Of a stretch of DNA of 64,000 nt, positions 22,516 to 32,984 are shown piece after piece (the first letter of the stretch is position 1; every line of letters begins with the position of its first letter). The stretch is from the NCBI GenBank assembly GCA_944472135.2, contig OX235266.1, positions 12,503,925-12,567,924 on the forward strand, in the 5' to 3' direction. The notes beneath the pieces were generated by a model. The model had not been told where the DNA came from and ran no database searches. It worked only from the letters and a program-made list of their open reading frames with translations. A program made the position numbers and the translations under genes. Origin of the DNA: Trichobilharzia regenti (lineage: Eukaryota; Platyhelminthes; Trematoda; Strigeidida; Schistosomatidae).

Positions 22516-22979
22516 AAACACACCATCAAGAAATAGATGACTCATATGGTCATCAGTGGTTCACATTTCTTTGTGTTTTCTGTCGCATTATATCTTCATA
22601 AGAAGCGCCCTTTCGTTTACTGTAAAGATAGACTTATTTAGGGTTGACAGTCGAACGATGGACATTTATTTTCTAACGATCTAAATAAACTGTATTATCC
22701 CAGACGGTGAATATATATATATATATTGTGAATACCAGTCAGTCTTACGTGTAGTCAGTCACCTGTAACATGGACAGTTTTCAGCTATCTAATTTAGGGC
22801 AGCTAAAATATCTACAGACAAACGCTAACAGGTTTTTGAGGAAGAAGCTTAAGGAAATAGGACTTCAAGTGGATGTATATAAGATAAATATAAGATAGAA
22901 GTGATAAGGATAATCAATCAACAAGAAAATCAATAGGCACTAATCAATATCATTAGAAGATATATATTTAATTAGACGC

Positions 22980-23430
22980 AGAGAGCCGTCTAAGATCGAA
23001 AAAGCCAATCAGACATTTTGTTACTCTGAAATCCGTATGGAAATCTACGACACTCAGAAGATTTTTACAGCTAATGCCAAGTCACTCAGCACTTTTATAT
23101 AGTTCAGAGACTTGGTGCATGCATCACTGCAGGCTTTAATCAACATGTACATCCATCGCCGACAGGTAAGGGCTAACAACCAGAGATTCTGGTGACAAAC
23201 CAGCTAAGAGCCTGTCGGCTCACAAACATACAGGAAGAAACTAAGTTGGACTAAATACACGCTGAGGAAGCGATTTAGCGACATCACGCGCCAAGTAAGC
23301 CATCGAGTGTAACCTGAATAGCAAGCGATACCTTTTGTATCACTTCCGAATTGATGTAAAGGAGATCGTATGAGAAGGAGATGAAAGTCTGTGAGTAGTC
23401 GTGCAGGTAGCTAAAAGAAGACTTCAGAAA
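22980..23430 (+). pseudogene. RTE-like LINE, C-terminal fragment
   Basis: Reading plus, CCAATCAGACATTTTGTTAC, TGAAATCCGTATGGAAATCT, TTCAGAGACTTGGTGCATGC, GACATCACGCGCCAAGTAAG and GATCGTATGAGAAGGAGATG follow the order of the C-terminal LINE region seen in the 8.7 and 42 kb copies. Frameshifted; 3' end lost. Confidence 0.75.
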
Positions 23431-23453
23431 ACATAGTGAGATCCACTATTAGT

Positions 23454-23637
23454 TAGTTTATTAGATGTATCACACAGTGAGTGAAACAGTATTATTTACT
23501 GGATGACAAAGTTTCGAACACAATTTATTGCTTTTCATAATCATATGGATTATAATCACACGACTTTGAAACTTGAGTTTTATAGTTTTCTCTGTTCTCT
23601 TTTATTTGTCGTAGGGGTAGTAGAATATTCCACAAAA
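23454..23637 (-). mobile_element. PLE-A 3' tail, inverted copy
   Basis: TATTTACTGGATGACAAAGT, TTATAATCACACGACTTTGA and AACTTGAGTTTTATAGTTTT are the reverse complement of the PLE-A 3' region at 55.60-55.77 kb. It sits head-to-head with the plus PLE-A that follows, whose own end (24395-24440) repeats part of this tail in plus orientation. Confidence 0.75.
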
Positions 23638-23639
23638 CT

Positions 23640-24442
23640 AAGTAGTACCAAGGAAAATCTAAGACAGGAAGTGAGACATATAAGGGAAGCTTTGAAACTT
23701 AATAATTATCCTGATAAATTAATCAGAAAGTATGTGGAGAAATCTAAAAATAAAATTAGTAAAGACAGTAGAGGTAGTGATAATAATGATAATAGTAATA
23801 ATAAAAGTAATATTGGTGACAATATGCATGTTAAACGCGCACAGGATAACGATAACACCAACAATAAGGAATCTAAATCATCAGTAGTAATTCCATACAA
23901 AGAAGGAACCTCGGAAACCTTAGGTAGAATTCGTAGGAAGGCAGGAATAAAAGTGGCTGGCATTTAAACCAACCACAAACCCAAATAGAAACAAGCTTTG
24001 TCAGTTAAAGGATCCTGCCAGTGAAGCCAATAAAACAAAATAATTTATTTTATCTAATACTCTGCCTGCAATGGCTGTCGGGTCAAATAAATAGGTCAGA
24101 CTTATAGAACAGGGGCAGTAAGACTAGCCAAACATAAAAACCTAGTTGACCTTAATAAGCTAAGAAGTCTAGAGAATAGTTCAGCTACAGCACTCATTAC
24201 ATGCAATTACACACAACCATACAATAGGATAGGGTGAAATAAGGTGACAGTTTTAAAATCATATGTAACAGGGTGGAGGGAGAGATTGATAACAGAAGCT
24301 TTGTTTATCGAATCCACTGGAAATACGTGTAATAGGAATGTTTCAACACCTGCCCACTCAGATATCTGGAAAATTCTACTAGCCCCAACGACGACAAATA
24401 GGAGAGAACAGAAAAACTATAAAACTCAAGTTTCGAAGTGGC
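23640..24442 (+). pseudogene. PLE-A polyprotein C-terminus
   Basis: The frame ending at 23967 (start in the inverted tail at 23503 is artificial) carries REALKLNNYPDKLIRKYVEK, a typical PLE segment after the RT. Next come an Asn/Asp-rich linker (about 23770-23870) and a conserved pre-nuclease block (SSVVIPYKEGTSETLGRI). It stops at 23967. The rest, including a GIY-YIG relic (about 24065-24140), the ITCNYTQPYNR-like block and the C-terminal ERLITEALFIEST block, continues with frameshifts to 24440. RT and linker-nuclease fusion is the hallmark of Penelope-like retroelements. RT itself is missing here. Confidence 0.8.
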
Positions 24443-24620
24443 ACAGTGATAGAATGCTCTCCAATCACTAATGTGGTTGATGGTTAGATCCCTGGCTGCC
24501 AACGCAATCCGTTACCTCACTAAGTCAGTAATTAGGCTGGTAAAAAAAGAGAACGTTGGAGAGCATAAGGCTAGCCAGTCCATACCGTAAAAACCATTAC
24601 CAGTAGGGAAATATCTACAA
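24443..24620 (+). mobile_element. SINE-L copy, degenerate
   Basis: GTGGCACAGTGATAGAATGC (head), AATCACTAATGTGGTTGATG, TACCTCACTAAGTCAGTAAT, AGGCTGGTAAAAAAAGAGAA and ATAAGGCTAGCCAGTCCATA. Abuts the PLE-A end. Confidence 0.7.
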
Positions 24621-24624
24621 ATCC

Positions 24625-25825
24625 AGCAACCCACCCCCCACACACAAACAAACATGAAATAGACTTACCTCCCAAGTATTTTCGCAAATATAAATATCCC
24701 TTGACCATCTGATATATCATCCACATAGGAAATAGACATGACGTCTAAGTAATTTTAGACAGGGAATGATTGTATTTTGTTAGTAGAGAAATCGTTTTTT
24801 TTTGATTTTCCGTTGCTTTCGAAATGGTTTTTTTATTTGTCCCTTATCGCCCAGATCAATTGTGAGCACAATAATAGCCTTATTTATTTATATATATCTA
24901 TAGATATATCTAATATGAATGTATCACTCTTTTTGCATAATTATGTACTAAAATGCCTTATTCTTTTGTACTCTACAGGATATATATGGAGGTGTGTGTG
25001 TATAGATATGCGTATCTATATCTATATTTGTGTGTGAATGTGTGTGTGAGTGTGTGTGCGGGGTTGTCTGTCACCGTGGTCGCTTCTTTATCTCTTCTTA
25101 TCGTATAACAATTAAAAACCACTAACTATCGTTTTAGATTAATTACCTTATTCTTTCTAATCTTATATCATAATTAAATAATATGATAATAATAATAAAG
25201 AAATTAGAACAATACAACGTTGTTTCATTTCAAGATACACAAACAAAACCAAATTATACTTAAAACTACAATTATCATGTGTTCTTAATTCTGATTGGTC
25301 AATATTTTTCACTTTTTTTAAATCGTACGCCACTTTCAATTTATATGTTCAATGTACAATAGAAACTATTGGATGATAAAGTCTTTTTTCAAATAATTGT
25401 TGAACAACTTATATATGCGCATACATACATACAGGTTAACAGTGCATAACTCATACACACACATACATAAGTATAAAACACTTTCTCGTTTATTGATTAA
25501 ATACTGTGCTCTTAATCATAATCATATATAATATTAAAAATATTGTTTAAATGAACAGATGAAAGTAACGTGTGTATTATGTATGACCTTGGGACGAATA
25601 TATATATACAGTATAAATGGTGTTTTTTTATTGATCCAATGTGAGAAAGATGTTTTTTTTCTTTTTGAATAATTTATACTGCATTCCAGAAATGATACTG
25701 ATAAAATATGTGTTTTAATTATTTATTATTAACTGGCAACTGGATATTCATTTGTAACTGTTGACAAACATAACTGGAAGATGTACTGGTGTGTGTGTCT
25801 GTGTTCTATTCTTGTATATTCTTAG
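24625..25825. other. AT-rich, simple-sequence stretch
   Basis: Runs of TATATATCTATAGATATATC (24888-24915), GT repeats (25030-25065), CA and TA tracts. No decayed transposon is recognised, so it may be older unique intergenic DNA or untranslated sequence of an unseen gene. Confidence 0.4.
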
Positions 25826-25826
25826 T

Positions 25827-26171
25827 TTTTAAGTGTTGGTTTGTATGGATTTGGTTGGTTACAGGAGCTGTCATCATGAGCTGACATTGGTTAGAGAACC
25901 ATTGGAAAACTATGAAGGACTCTTCAGCAGTATGCACCCATACTGAGGGGTTCGGACCCAGAACCTTCTGGATACAAGGCGAGCCACTGAATCCAATCCA
26001 ATGGCCAATGCATGAATTCTAACTTCTGCCAATTCTTGACATAGTGCGACCCCTGGCGTACTGTTGAAGAGTCCCAAACTAGGCGGACGAAACACCTGTC
26101 CAGTACTCTTTCATGGTTTTCCAATGGTTCTCTAACCAATGTCAGCTCATGATGAATGAAATCCTGTAAAC
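25827..26171. mobile_element. Salpha-like inverted pair
   Basis: Minus part about 25832-26038 (GAGCTGACATTGGTTAGAGA, CTCTTCAGCAGTATGCACCC, AATTCTAACTTCTGCCAATT), plus part about 26045-26165 (GGCGTACTGTTGAAGAGTCC, GACGAAACACCTGTCCAGTA, TGTCAGCTCATGATGAATGA). Possible 9-bp target duplication ATTCT(T/C)AGT at 25818-25826 and 26172-26180. The plus hammerhead has UUGAAGA and a stem II insertion, so it is probably inactive. Confidence 0.75.
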
Positions 26172-26424
26172 ATTCTCAGTGTGTTTGTGTCTGTATGAGG
26201 TGAATGGTTTCTAGGGAGAAAGCTTTTTGATCAAAGGAATTAATACAGAGAGTAAAGTAACACTAACACCATTCATCTCAGCTATAAATGTTTTCCATTA
26301 TTTCATAAGTATTGAAAGTTTTATGATGTTTGATTTGAGACGGTAGATGATTTGGACGAATTCATCACAACTTACACAGTTCTCTTTCGGAACAGAAATT
26401 TTGCAATTATAATATTTATCATCT

Positions 26425-26870
26425 GTTTTAAGATTTTGACAACGGATTGACATCAGTTAGTGAACCATTGTAAACCAGTCACAAGGAGTACTGGACAGCT
26501 GTTTCATCCTAGTTTGGTAGCCATCGGCGGTGCGCATCCACACGAAAAAGTTCTAACTCAAGACTTTCCGGTTCAAAGGCAAGCTCGTATACCATCCAGC
26601 CATTGGATGGATGTCCCACCGACGACACTGATTGGTAGTGGTGCTAAATTATGAATTGGTAGAAGTTATAAATCATGGGTTGGTCATTGTGGAGTCGGGT
26701 CTCGGTGGCTGGATTCTAACCCTCTGGTGTGGGTGCGTGCTGCTGAAAATTCCCAGACTAGGGCGCAGGAAACAGCTGTTCATTGCTCCTGTGAAAAAAT
26801 ATATATAATCTGCCAGTTCGGCTCTCTGAACCAAGTCAAATCGGGTGCACTGATGGTGAGCTCTGCACAA
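26425..26870. mobile_element. Salpha-like inverted pair, degenerate
   Basis: The minus copy 26430-26690 (GACATCAGTTAGTGAACCAT, GTACTGGACAGCTGTTTCAT, GTATACCATCCAGCCATTGG) is followed by a plus partial copy 26690-26800 (GTCGGGTCTCGGTGGCTGGA, GTGCTGCTGAAAATTCCCAG, GAAACAGCTGTTCATTGCTC). Head-to-head arrangement as in the better preserved composites. Confidence 0.7.
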
Positions 26871-26874
26871 AACC

Positions 26875-27535
26875 AGAGAGGCGATTGTCTAGTGTTTAGA
26901 TCACTTTTGATTATCTGGCTGGCTGAGTAGTATAAATCTACTCATGGTCAATCAATCAGCAGTGGATAGTTTTGTGATATCAAAGAAGTTATTACTATAC
27001 TCTTGGGATCATTTCCAAAAAGGTATTGTGAAATACTTAAGAATATATTTTGATGTTACAGTTAGAAACAATCAACAGAAATCGTTGAATCTAAGTTTTG
27101 TGCATAATATATTCATCAGTGAGACGTATCTGCAGCCTGAGGGACTGACTGCATTTGCGTGGAAGTTTCAAACTTGATTGAGTTATTACTGCAATCCGAA
27201 ATGTTATTACTAAAGTTTTCAGACTTACGACTGCTTCCATTGAAAGGAATATAAGTTCAATCCAATAATTTACAAGAGAAACTGTGTGCAGATGTTGTTT
27301 AAAATAGTTCGCAAAACACTGTAACACTTTGATACTGAAGAGGTGAGTAGAAAAGTACTTATTGACTTTCTGGAAAAGGAATGAATACCGATAGAGATTC
27401 ATCGAAAATGTCTAAAAACCATGCCGTAATACTTACAATAAATCATCATCAAAGACCACAAGAAAATGCACTGCACCTTATATAAAGAACATATCTGAAA
27501 TAATAGCTAGAATACTTTGATTGGACACAAGTAAA
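26875..27535. other. Unassigned stretch
   Basis: Overlapping frames of 77 and 103 residues on opposite strands (26944-27402) show no motif. I cannot support a gene. Confidence 0.35.
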
Positions 27536-27538
27536 TAG

Positions 27539-27880
27539 TGTGATGTGTCTAGTCCTTTTTTTGGTGCAGACTGAATTCTATCAGCCAGTTTTGTAATGTG
27601 GCCACCATTCTACTAAGTAGCTGACCTCCCATTATCGCACATTGTTTTGATGATATTAAATGGTTGGAGGCAATCGGCCGCAGGAAGCCTCGCCTGACCT
27701 AGCTTTCGTGCTAGCTGGCACTCACCAGTCAGCAGGTCAAGCTTATCTGAAACCTTGAAGGAACTTATATCCCTTCTGTGATTCGAACACGCGTTACACA
27801 GTGAGTACTGCGGTCAGAGACGTTACCAATGAGCTATCCAGGCTCGTTATTGTCTTCCTGTGGGACTGTGTCAGATAATA
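27539..27880 (-). mobile_element. FB-tRNA element, minus copy
   Basis: Its 3' inverted end is at 27539-27590 (TGTGTCTAGTCCTTTTTTTG, GTGCAGACTGAATTCTATCA). Then come ATGGTTGGAGGCAATCGGCC, GAAGCCTCGCCTGACCTAGC, the reverse B box TGTGATTCGAACACGCGTTA and GAGCTATCCAGGCTCG. Confidence 0.7.
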
Positions 27881-27894
27881 TGATTGGACCCTAA

Positions 27895-28185
27895 ATAGTA
27901 ACTATTGTAATATATCTAGTCTTTTGTTTGGTGTAGACTGAATACTATCAGTTAACTTCTCAGGCCTACAGGAGGTCAATTTCTAGTCCGAATAGCTCAG
28001 TGGTAACGTCTGTGACTGCTGGCGAAACTGGGTGACGCGGGTTCTAATCTCGAAAGGGGTAGGAGTTCCTTCAAGGTTGTAGACACGTCTTGTTGACTGG
28101 TGACTGCCAACTACCACGAAATTCAGGTCAAGCTGGGCTTCCTGTCGACTGCATCCAACCATCTCATAGCTGCCAGAATACTAAG
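27895..28185 (+). mobile_element. FB-tRNA element, plus copy
   Basis: 5' inverted end TCTAGTCTTTTGTTTGGTGT (27918-27937), A-box-like GAATAGCTCAGTGGTAACGT, B-box-like GCGGGTTCTAATCTCGAAAG, body GGAGTTCCTTCAAGGTTGTA to GCATCCAACCATCTCATAGC. Head-to-head with the minus copy at 27539-27880. Confidence 0.75.
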
Positions 28186-28189
28186 ACTG

Positions 28190-29195
28190 TTTGATATAGA
28201 TGCATAGCACAAGCCAGTACAATTATTTCATTCACTTTTATGCAGACCGAAATATCCAACAGAAAAAGCAGAAACGATCAATACCATTTACGAAATAAAT
28301 TGCTTAAACTGCGATGAACATTACCGCTATCAAAGTGGACGTCCCATCGTGTCACAATCCAAGAGCAAAAGGCAGGATTTATATTCGGTCATGCTGATAT
28401 ATGTAGATAATTACGGACGCGAATCACTACTGACTAACTAATGAAAAAATTGATCACATGACAGGAAAATTCAAATTACAAGTCGATAAATTAATGATCA
28501 TTACAAAATTGACGACCAATCACAACAATGGTTGATATTAGAAGGATGCAATTACATCATTATTCGCGTGGAGAGTTCAAAAAAAGCTCACTTAATACAT
28601 GAAAGCTTGTGGTGAAGCGATGTTTTTACTAGAAAAACAATGATAACCTGACAATAACATTAGTCAAACAGCTTTGAGAACACTATTGAATCAAAATCAC
28701 CTACGTGAGCTGTATATCTTCTCTCTTATTTCAGAATTCGGTGTGTATGTGTGTGTAGAAAGTTGGACGATAAGATGACAGAGATATTATCCCCTTCATT
28801 ATTTGTCTAGCTTCCTTTGTATTGATTATCTACGAAATATGAATGTTGAGAAGTGTTTCGAAATGGAGCCGTTTGTGTCGTATAAAGGATTCTGGTTAGC
28901 ACATTTGATAACTTGACCAGTTTTGTGATTTAACTCTTCTGTTAAAGAAAATGTAGTCGTCGTCAGTAGGCTTCAAAACTACTGGCCCGCACTGTTGAAA
29001 TGGTATGATTATCTACGGGACAATATTAACCGGTCTCTAACTTGATTCTTAAGTATTTGATATATTCAAATCACGGTGATGTACAGGTATTTGTATTCTG
29101 AAGTCGCCAATAAATAGGTGTGGAGGTGCTAACGACTCGTCGACTCATTTCCGAATGTTTGTGTCCTGAAAGGATCTGCTTATTCTATGATTCTG
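28190..29195. other. Gene-free stretch
   Basis: No frame above 60 residues with a motif and no repeat I can match inside the window. Confidence 0.4.
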
Positions 29196-29199
29196 TTAT

Positions 29200-29690
29200 T
29201 ATTATTATTACTTTTATTATTATCATTATTATTATTCATTGGTGGAGTTCCCTGGGGAACACAAAGTCTCATTAACAATTGTCTATTGTACTCGACCCAA
29301 CGCAATCACTTTTTACTGGTCCTACGACTGTCAAATAGACATCCAACCATCTTGATTCATATCTAATAACTAGTTGTCACCTTTTGAAGTCCTTTTTCTG
29401 CTAAGATGTTGATTATTGTGTAATTTCTCTGGTCCTCTAGAAACTACTGGTATATAACTATATCGGACATGCTATAATTCTTGTAGCTCAATCATTAATG
29501 GAGGACAAATAAATGTGTACAGCATTTTGAGGGGAATCTGCTCACCAGTCATCTACTTTCGTCGTGGCTTCCTGGTTATTCAGTGTCCTTTAAAATTTCA
29601 CTGATTAGCCGTAGAATCACAGTTCCTTGAATTGTGTTCGAAAAGAAACACTAGCATACTGTAGACCTTAGCGCCATATATCCTAAATCA
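29200..29690 (-). pseudogene. Possible 3' end of another LINE
   Basis: After a TTA-rich run (29195-29238), the plus strand has TGGAGTTCCCTGGGGAACAC, AAAGTC, resembling the inverted LINE terminus (GTTCC-x-GGGAAC). Downstream sequence does not match the RTE-like LINE elsewhere in the window, so it may belong to a different LINE. No protein motif recovered. Confidence 0.3.
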
Positions 29691-29691
29691 A

Positions 29692-29895
29692 GAGGAGTTA
29701 GTGTTATTGGGTGGGTCACTGAATTTCAACCTAGTAGACGAAATTTCAGCACGCTCTTCTTGTAAACTGAATGTACTGGATCCGATCTCTTATGCATTTG
29801 GCCATTGTTTCACACTGATGAAGAGTCATAAATTAGGACATAACTTGAGTCCAGTACTCCTGGGTTTTCATAGACTCTGTGAATGGTGTATATCT
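29692..29895 (+). mobile_element. Salpha-like SINE, degenerate
   Basis: CTTCTTGTAAACTGAATGTA, ACACTGATGAAGAGTCATAA, ATTAGGACATAACTTGAGTC and CAGTACTCCTGGGTTTTCAT preserve the hammerhead order with mutated catalytic boxes. An 88-residue frame here is repeat-derived. Confidence 0.65.
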
Positions 29896-30207
29896 TTGAA
29901 GGGAATCAAAATCTCATTCAAGTCTCAAAGTCTCAACACTCCAGCTAATTTAGGCGGAAGACGGTGAGAAACACAGTGTGTGTGTTATCTGTTTGATTTC
30001 ATAAGTGAAAACAGAAGACGTTCAGCAAAGAGACTCTTTTTGGCGAATTCATTCACACAGCTGCACAATCGCATTTACATATAATTATTTGTGTCTGTGT
30101 GTACATGAGATTTGTTAGGTTTAGATAATTGAATAGGTAATATAAGAATTTCAGGATTTCATCATGGGCTGACATTAGTTAGAGAACCATTGGAAAACCA
30201 GCTGGGA

Positions 30208-30253
30208 GTACTGGACAGCTGTTTCGTCCCAGTTTGGGACTCTTCAGCAGTAC
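30208..30253 (-). ncRNA. Hammerhead ribozyme, intact consensus
   Basis: Minus strand, 46 nt. Stem I is GUACUG with CAGUAC (6 bp). The box is CUGAAGA. Stem II is GUCCC/GGGAC around AAACU. GAAA is followed by CAGCUG (a minimal or dimer-forming stem III) and a GUC cleavage site just before CAGUAC. All conserved core residues of the type I hammerhead (CUGANGA, GAAA, NUH) are present. Very short stem III ribozymes are known to work best as dimers. Confidence 0.85.
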
Positions 30254-30844
30254 CCACCCACAGGGATTCGAACCCAGGCCCCTCCGGTTACAAGGCGAGC
30301 TAGCTCGTATACCATTAAGCCACTGGGACCCGATTCAATGGTCCTTGAATTCTAACTTCTGCCAATTCACGACATGGTGCGACCACTAGCCAATGTCATC
30401 GATGGCGAGTATTTGTCCTCACACCCGACCAGCTGCACCCTACTGGTCACGACTTCCCACTGGAACCCAGGTAACTACCTACGTGAATAGGGCCGGTCGC
30501 CAGTGAGCATCTCATTGGTATTCAAGTGTTGGTTTGTAGGGATTTGATTGGTTTCAGGATTTCATCATGAGCTGACATTAGTTAGAGAAACATTGGAAAA
30601 CCAGCTGGGAGTACTGGACAGCTGTTTCGTCCTACAAACCAACACTTGAATACCAATGAGATGCTCACTGGCGACCGGCCCTATTCACGTAGGAACTTAC
30701 CTGGGTTCCAGTTGGAAGTCATGACCAGTAGGGTGCAGCTGGTCGGGTGTGAGGACAAATACTCGCCATCGATGACATTGGCTAGTGGTCGCACCATGTC
30801 GTGAATTGGCAGAAGTTAGAATTCAAGGACCATTGAATCGGGTC

Positions 30845-30912
30845 CCAGTGGCTTAATGGTATACGAGCTAGCTCGCCTTGTAACCGGAAGGTCCTGGGTT
30901 CGAACGATGGCG
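30845..30912 (+). promoter_or_regulatory. tRNA-like Pol III promoter of Salpha-like unit
   Basis: AGTGGCTTAATGGTATACGA (A-box-like, 30847-30866) and CTGGGTTCGAACGATGG (B-box core GGTTCGA) about 45 bp apart upstream of the hammerhead. The mirror copy lies at 30260-30332 on the minus strand. Internal Pol III promoters are the norm for tRNA-derived SINEs. Confidence 0.6.
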
Positions 30913-30920
30913 GTGGGTGC

Positions 30921-30966
30921 GTACTGATGAAGAGTCCCAAACTGGGACGAAACAGCTGTCCAGTAC
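30921..30966 (+). ncRNA. Hammerhead-like motif with C3 to A change
   Basis: Stem I GUACUG/CAGUAC and stem II GUCCC/GGGAC are kept, but the box is AUGAAGA instead of CUGAAGA. C3 is essential in studied hammerheads, so this arm is predicted inactive, unlike its minus partner at 30208-30253. Confidence 0.75.
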
Positions 30967-31484
30967 TCCCTGACTGGTTTTCCGATGGTTCTCTAACTAA
31001 TGTCAGCTCATGATGAAATCCTGAAAACAATCAAATCCCTACAAACCAACACTTGAATAATATAAGAATTATCAAATATAGAAACAAGGTTAATCAGACA
31101 GCAAATAAAGTAAGATTGAGTTAGTTAGTAGGTTAGATGACGTAATATAATTGACTAAAATGTTTCAACTTAGGTCAGGGTAGCAACAGAGGTAATTACA
31201 GGTAGAGACTAAGTAGAGGTGAGATAGAGAATAACGCCATTTAAATTAGAACTGAAATTGAGGAAATAAGTTGGTTGACGTAATATAAATGACTAGAAAT
31301 TGAGCGTTGGTGAACTCAAGTGAGTAACAGTGGTATCGGAGTGTAGAAATTAAATCGGGTGGGGGTAGAGAACAAGAAATTTGATAATGCAAAATATCAC
31401 AATTGAGAAGACAAACTAATACTAATGAAGAGACAGAAAAAAATAGATTAGGTAGAATTTACTTGTCGGTAATAAGATAGATTA

Positions 31485-32300
31485 GGCCCATTGCAAGTGT
31501 AGTGGTTGAACGAACTTCTCCTGTATGCAGAGTTCAGGACTTAGCGAGTGAATCGCCATCGCTTCTGCATTTTGAAGAAGTCTGATTCGTACACCTTTAG
31601 GAAGACTACTTCTTACTCTGTAGACCTACTTTGAAGTTTGTTTGGGGTGCAGCTTGGTGTCCGGATTCTATCAGATGTTCTAAGATGGAGCTGCGGGGAC
31701 ATCGTTTTTCTCCTTTGTAAAACCGTGCTGGTAAGTGTTCGGTGATACGCTTGGAAAGCGAACGCTGGGTACGGCCAACATACCTGGATCTACACGATCA
31801 GGTGAATTGATAAATACGCATTGATGAGGCCAGCAGTGGTAGCTTATCCTTCACGTTCACATGAATCATGGGTTTCGTGGAGAAGCTTAGACGTAGTTCA
31901 GCTGCGAAGAATATTTTCTGAAGTGAGCGCGACAGTGTTTCCACAGATATATCTCCATTGAATTTAGGGTTCATGTAGAGTAGTTTTTCGAGAAGCTAAG
32001 TATGGGCGGCTTTTGTGGTCTAGGATTCGTAGGTTATGCAATAAATCCTTCTGGATAACAATTCTCGACCAGGATTTTCTTGATATTGTCCAGTTCATCT
32101 TCTATAGTGTCCGGGATGCAAATCCTGCGAACTCTGTAGCTGAGTGAACGGATCAGGTTGCGTTTTGGTGTATGGAGGAACCCGAATGTGAAAGTTAGTA
32201 AGCTGTCCGTTCCACGTCAACTTTTTGTAGATAGATATTTTAGTGTTCCATCCTGTTTTCGTCTTGTTAGTTGGACGTCAAGAAAGGATATATTGCGTCA
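31485..32300 (-). pseudogene. PLE-C polyprotein: post-RT region and GIY-YIG nuclease
   Basis: On the minus strand from about 32300: the end of RT (KLTWNGQLTNFH block, near 32230), a long linker with LSRSLQKIFFAAELRLSF (near 31930), then DKLPLLASSMRIYQFT and the nuclease SRYVGRTQRSLSKRITEHLP (31790-31720). A conserved tail ends near 31490 (SPELCIQEKFVQPLHLQW in a shifted frame). Stops and frameshifts are scattered through it. It matches the PLE-C copies at 45.6-46.2 kb and 50.8-51.2 kb. Confidence 0.8.
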
Positions 32301-32549
32301 TTTAACTTACTAACTAACTCAATCTTACTTTAGTACTTGTCTGATTAACCTTATTTCTATATTAGATCATTCTTGTATTACCTGATTAATTATCTAAGCT
32401 TAACAAACCTCATTTACACACACAAATAATTATATATAAATGCGATTGTACGGCTATGTGAATGAATTCGCCGTCGAAAAGAGTCTCTTCGCTGAGCGTC
32501 TTCTCTTTTTCATATGACTCAATGGGATTTTCGAGATTTCATAAATGTG

Positions 32550-32955
32550 AATGATGAAATCAAGCAAGAATGCATGATGGTGCATACTACTAACTGATTG
32601 GTTGATATAAGTAGTTGGATATTATTCATATCAAATACTGGTGCTTGCTAGCCAGCCAGACTGAAGTGGCCCGTCGAAATTGCAAGCTGACAGTTCGACT
32701 TCACGTATTACTAGTTTAAGCAAGTAGCCAAACAGAATTATATTTGTTTGAAATGATTTAGCTTTCTGAACTGCGTCACAACAAGTGGCACATGTTTGCT
32801 TCACTGTACTCTCTGCTGTCTTTTAAGCTGGCTCTACGATTGCTCATAAGCCTTTATTTTCTACTTGTGAAATTCCCCACATCTCTCCCTTGCAACTACT
32901 CCTAATCCATCGGGTCTCCTAGGCAGGTTGCTGTGTGGCGTTACTCAACGGTCTT
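32550..32955. other. Gene-free stretch
   Basis: Nothing recognised on either strand. Confidence 0.35.
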
Positions 32956-32984
32956 ATCATCGAGTATTAACTCCGTGTGTATGT

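Larger units (their letters stand above)
30151..31057. mobile_element. Palindromic Salpha-like composite with target duplication
   Basis: A minus arm (30151 to about 30633: one full monomer plus the 3' part of another) meets a plus arm (about 30634-31057: one full monomer) head-to-head. The arms match almost base for base over about 400 bp, including the spacer, tRNA-like body and hammerhead. The whole unit is bracketed by TAATATAAGAATT at 30138-30150 and 31058-31070. The other arm of the host PLE keeps the unfilled site (AGGTAATACAAGAATGATCT in reverse complement of about 32360). The inverted composite therefore arrived in one event. Confidence 0.9.
29995..32547 (-). mobile_element. PLE-C element with inverted terminal arms
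   Basis: A decayed Penelope-like element on the minus strand lies between two inverted arms of about 235 bp: left 30008-30150 plus 31071-31150 (split by an insertion), right about 32288-32534. The arms share AAGAGACTCTTTT-, AATTATTTGTGTGTG- and AAGTAAGATTGAGTTAGTTA-type blocks in opposite orientation. Possible 13-bp target duplication GATTTCATAA(G/A)TG at 29995-30007 and 32535-32547, with one mismatch. Known PLEs often carry LTR-like repeats in tandem or inverted order, so the layout fits the family. Confidence 0.7.

Noticed and set aside
30151..31057. CRISPR-like or bacterial inverted-repeat array
   Set aside because: Eukaryotic SINE structure with target duplication; no short regular spacers.
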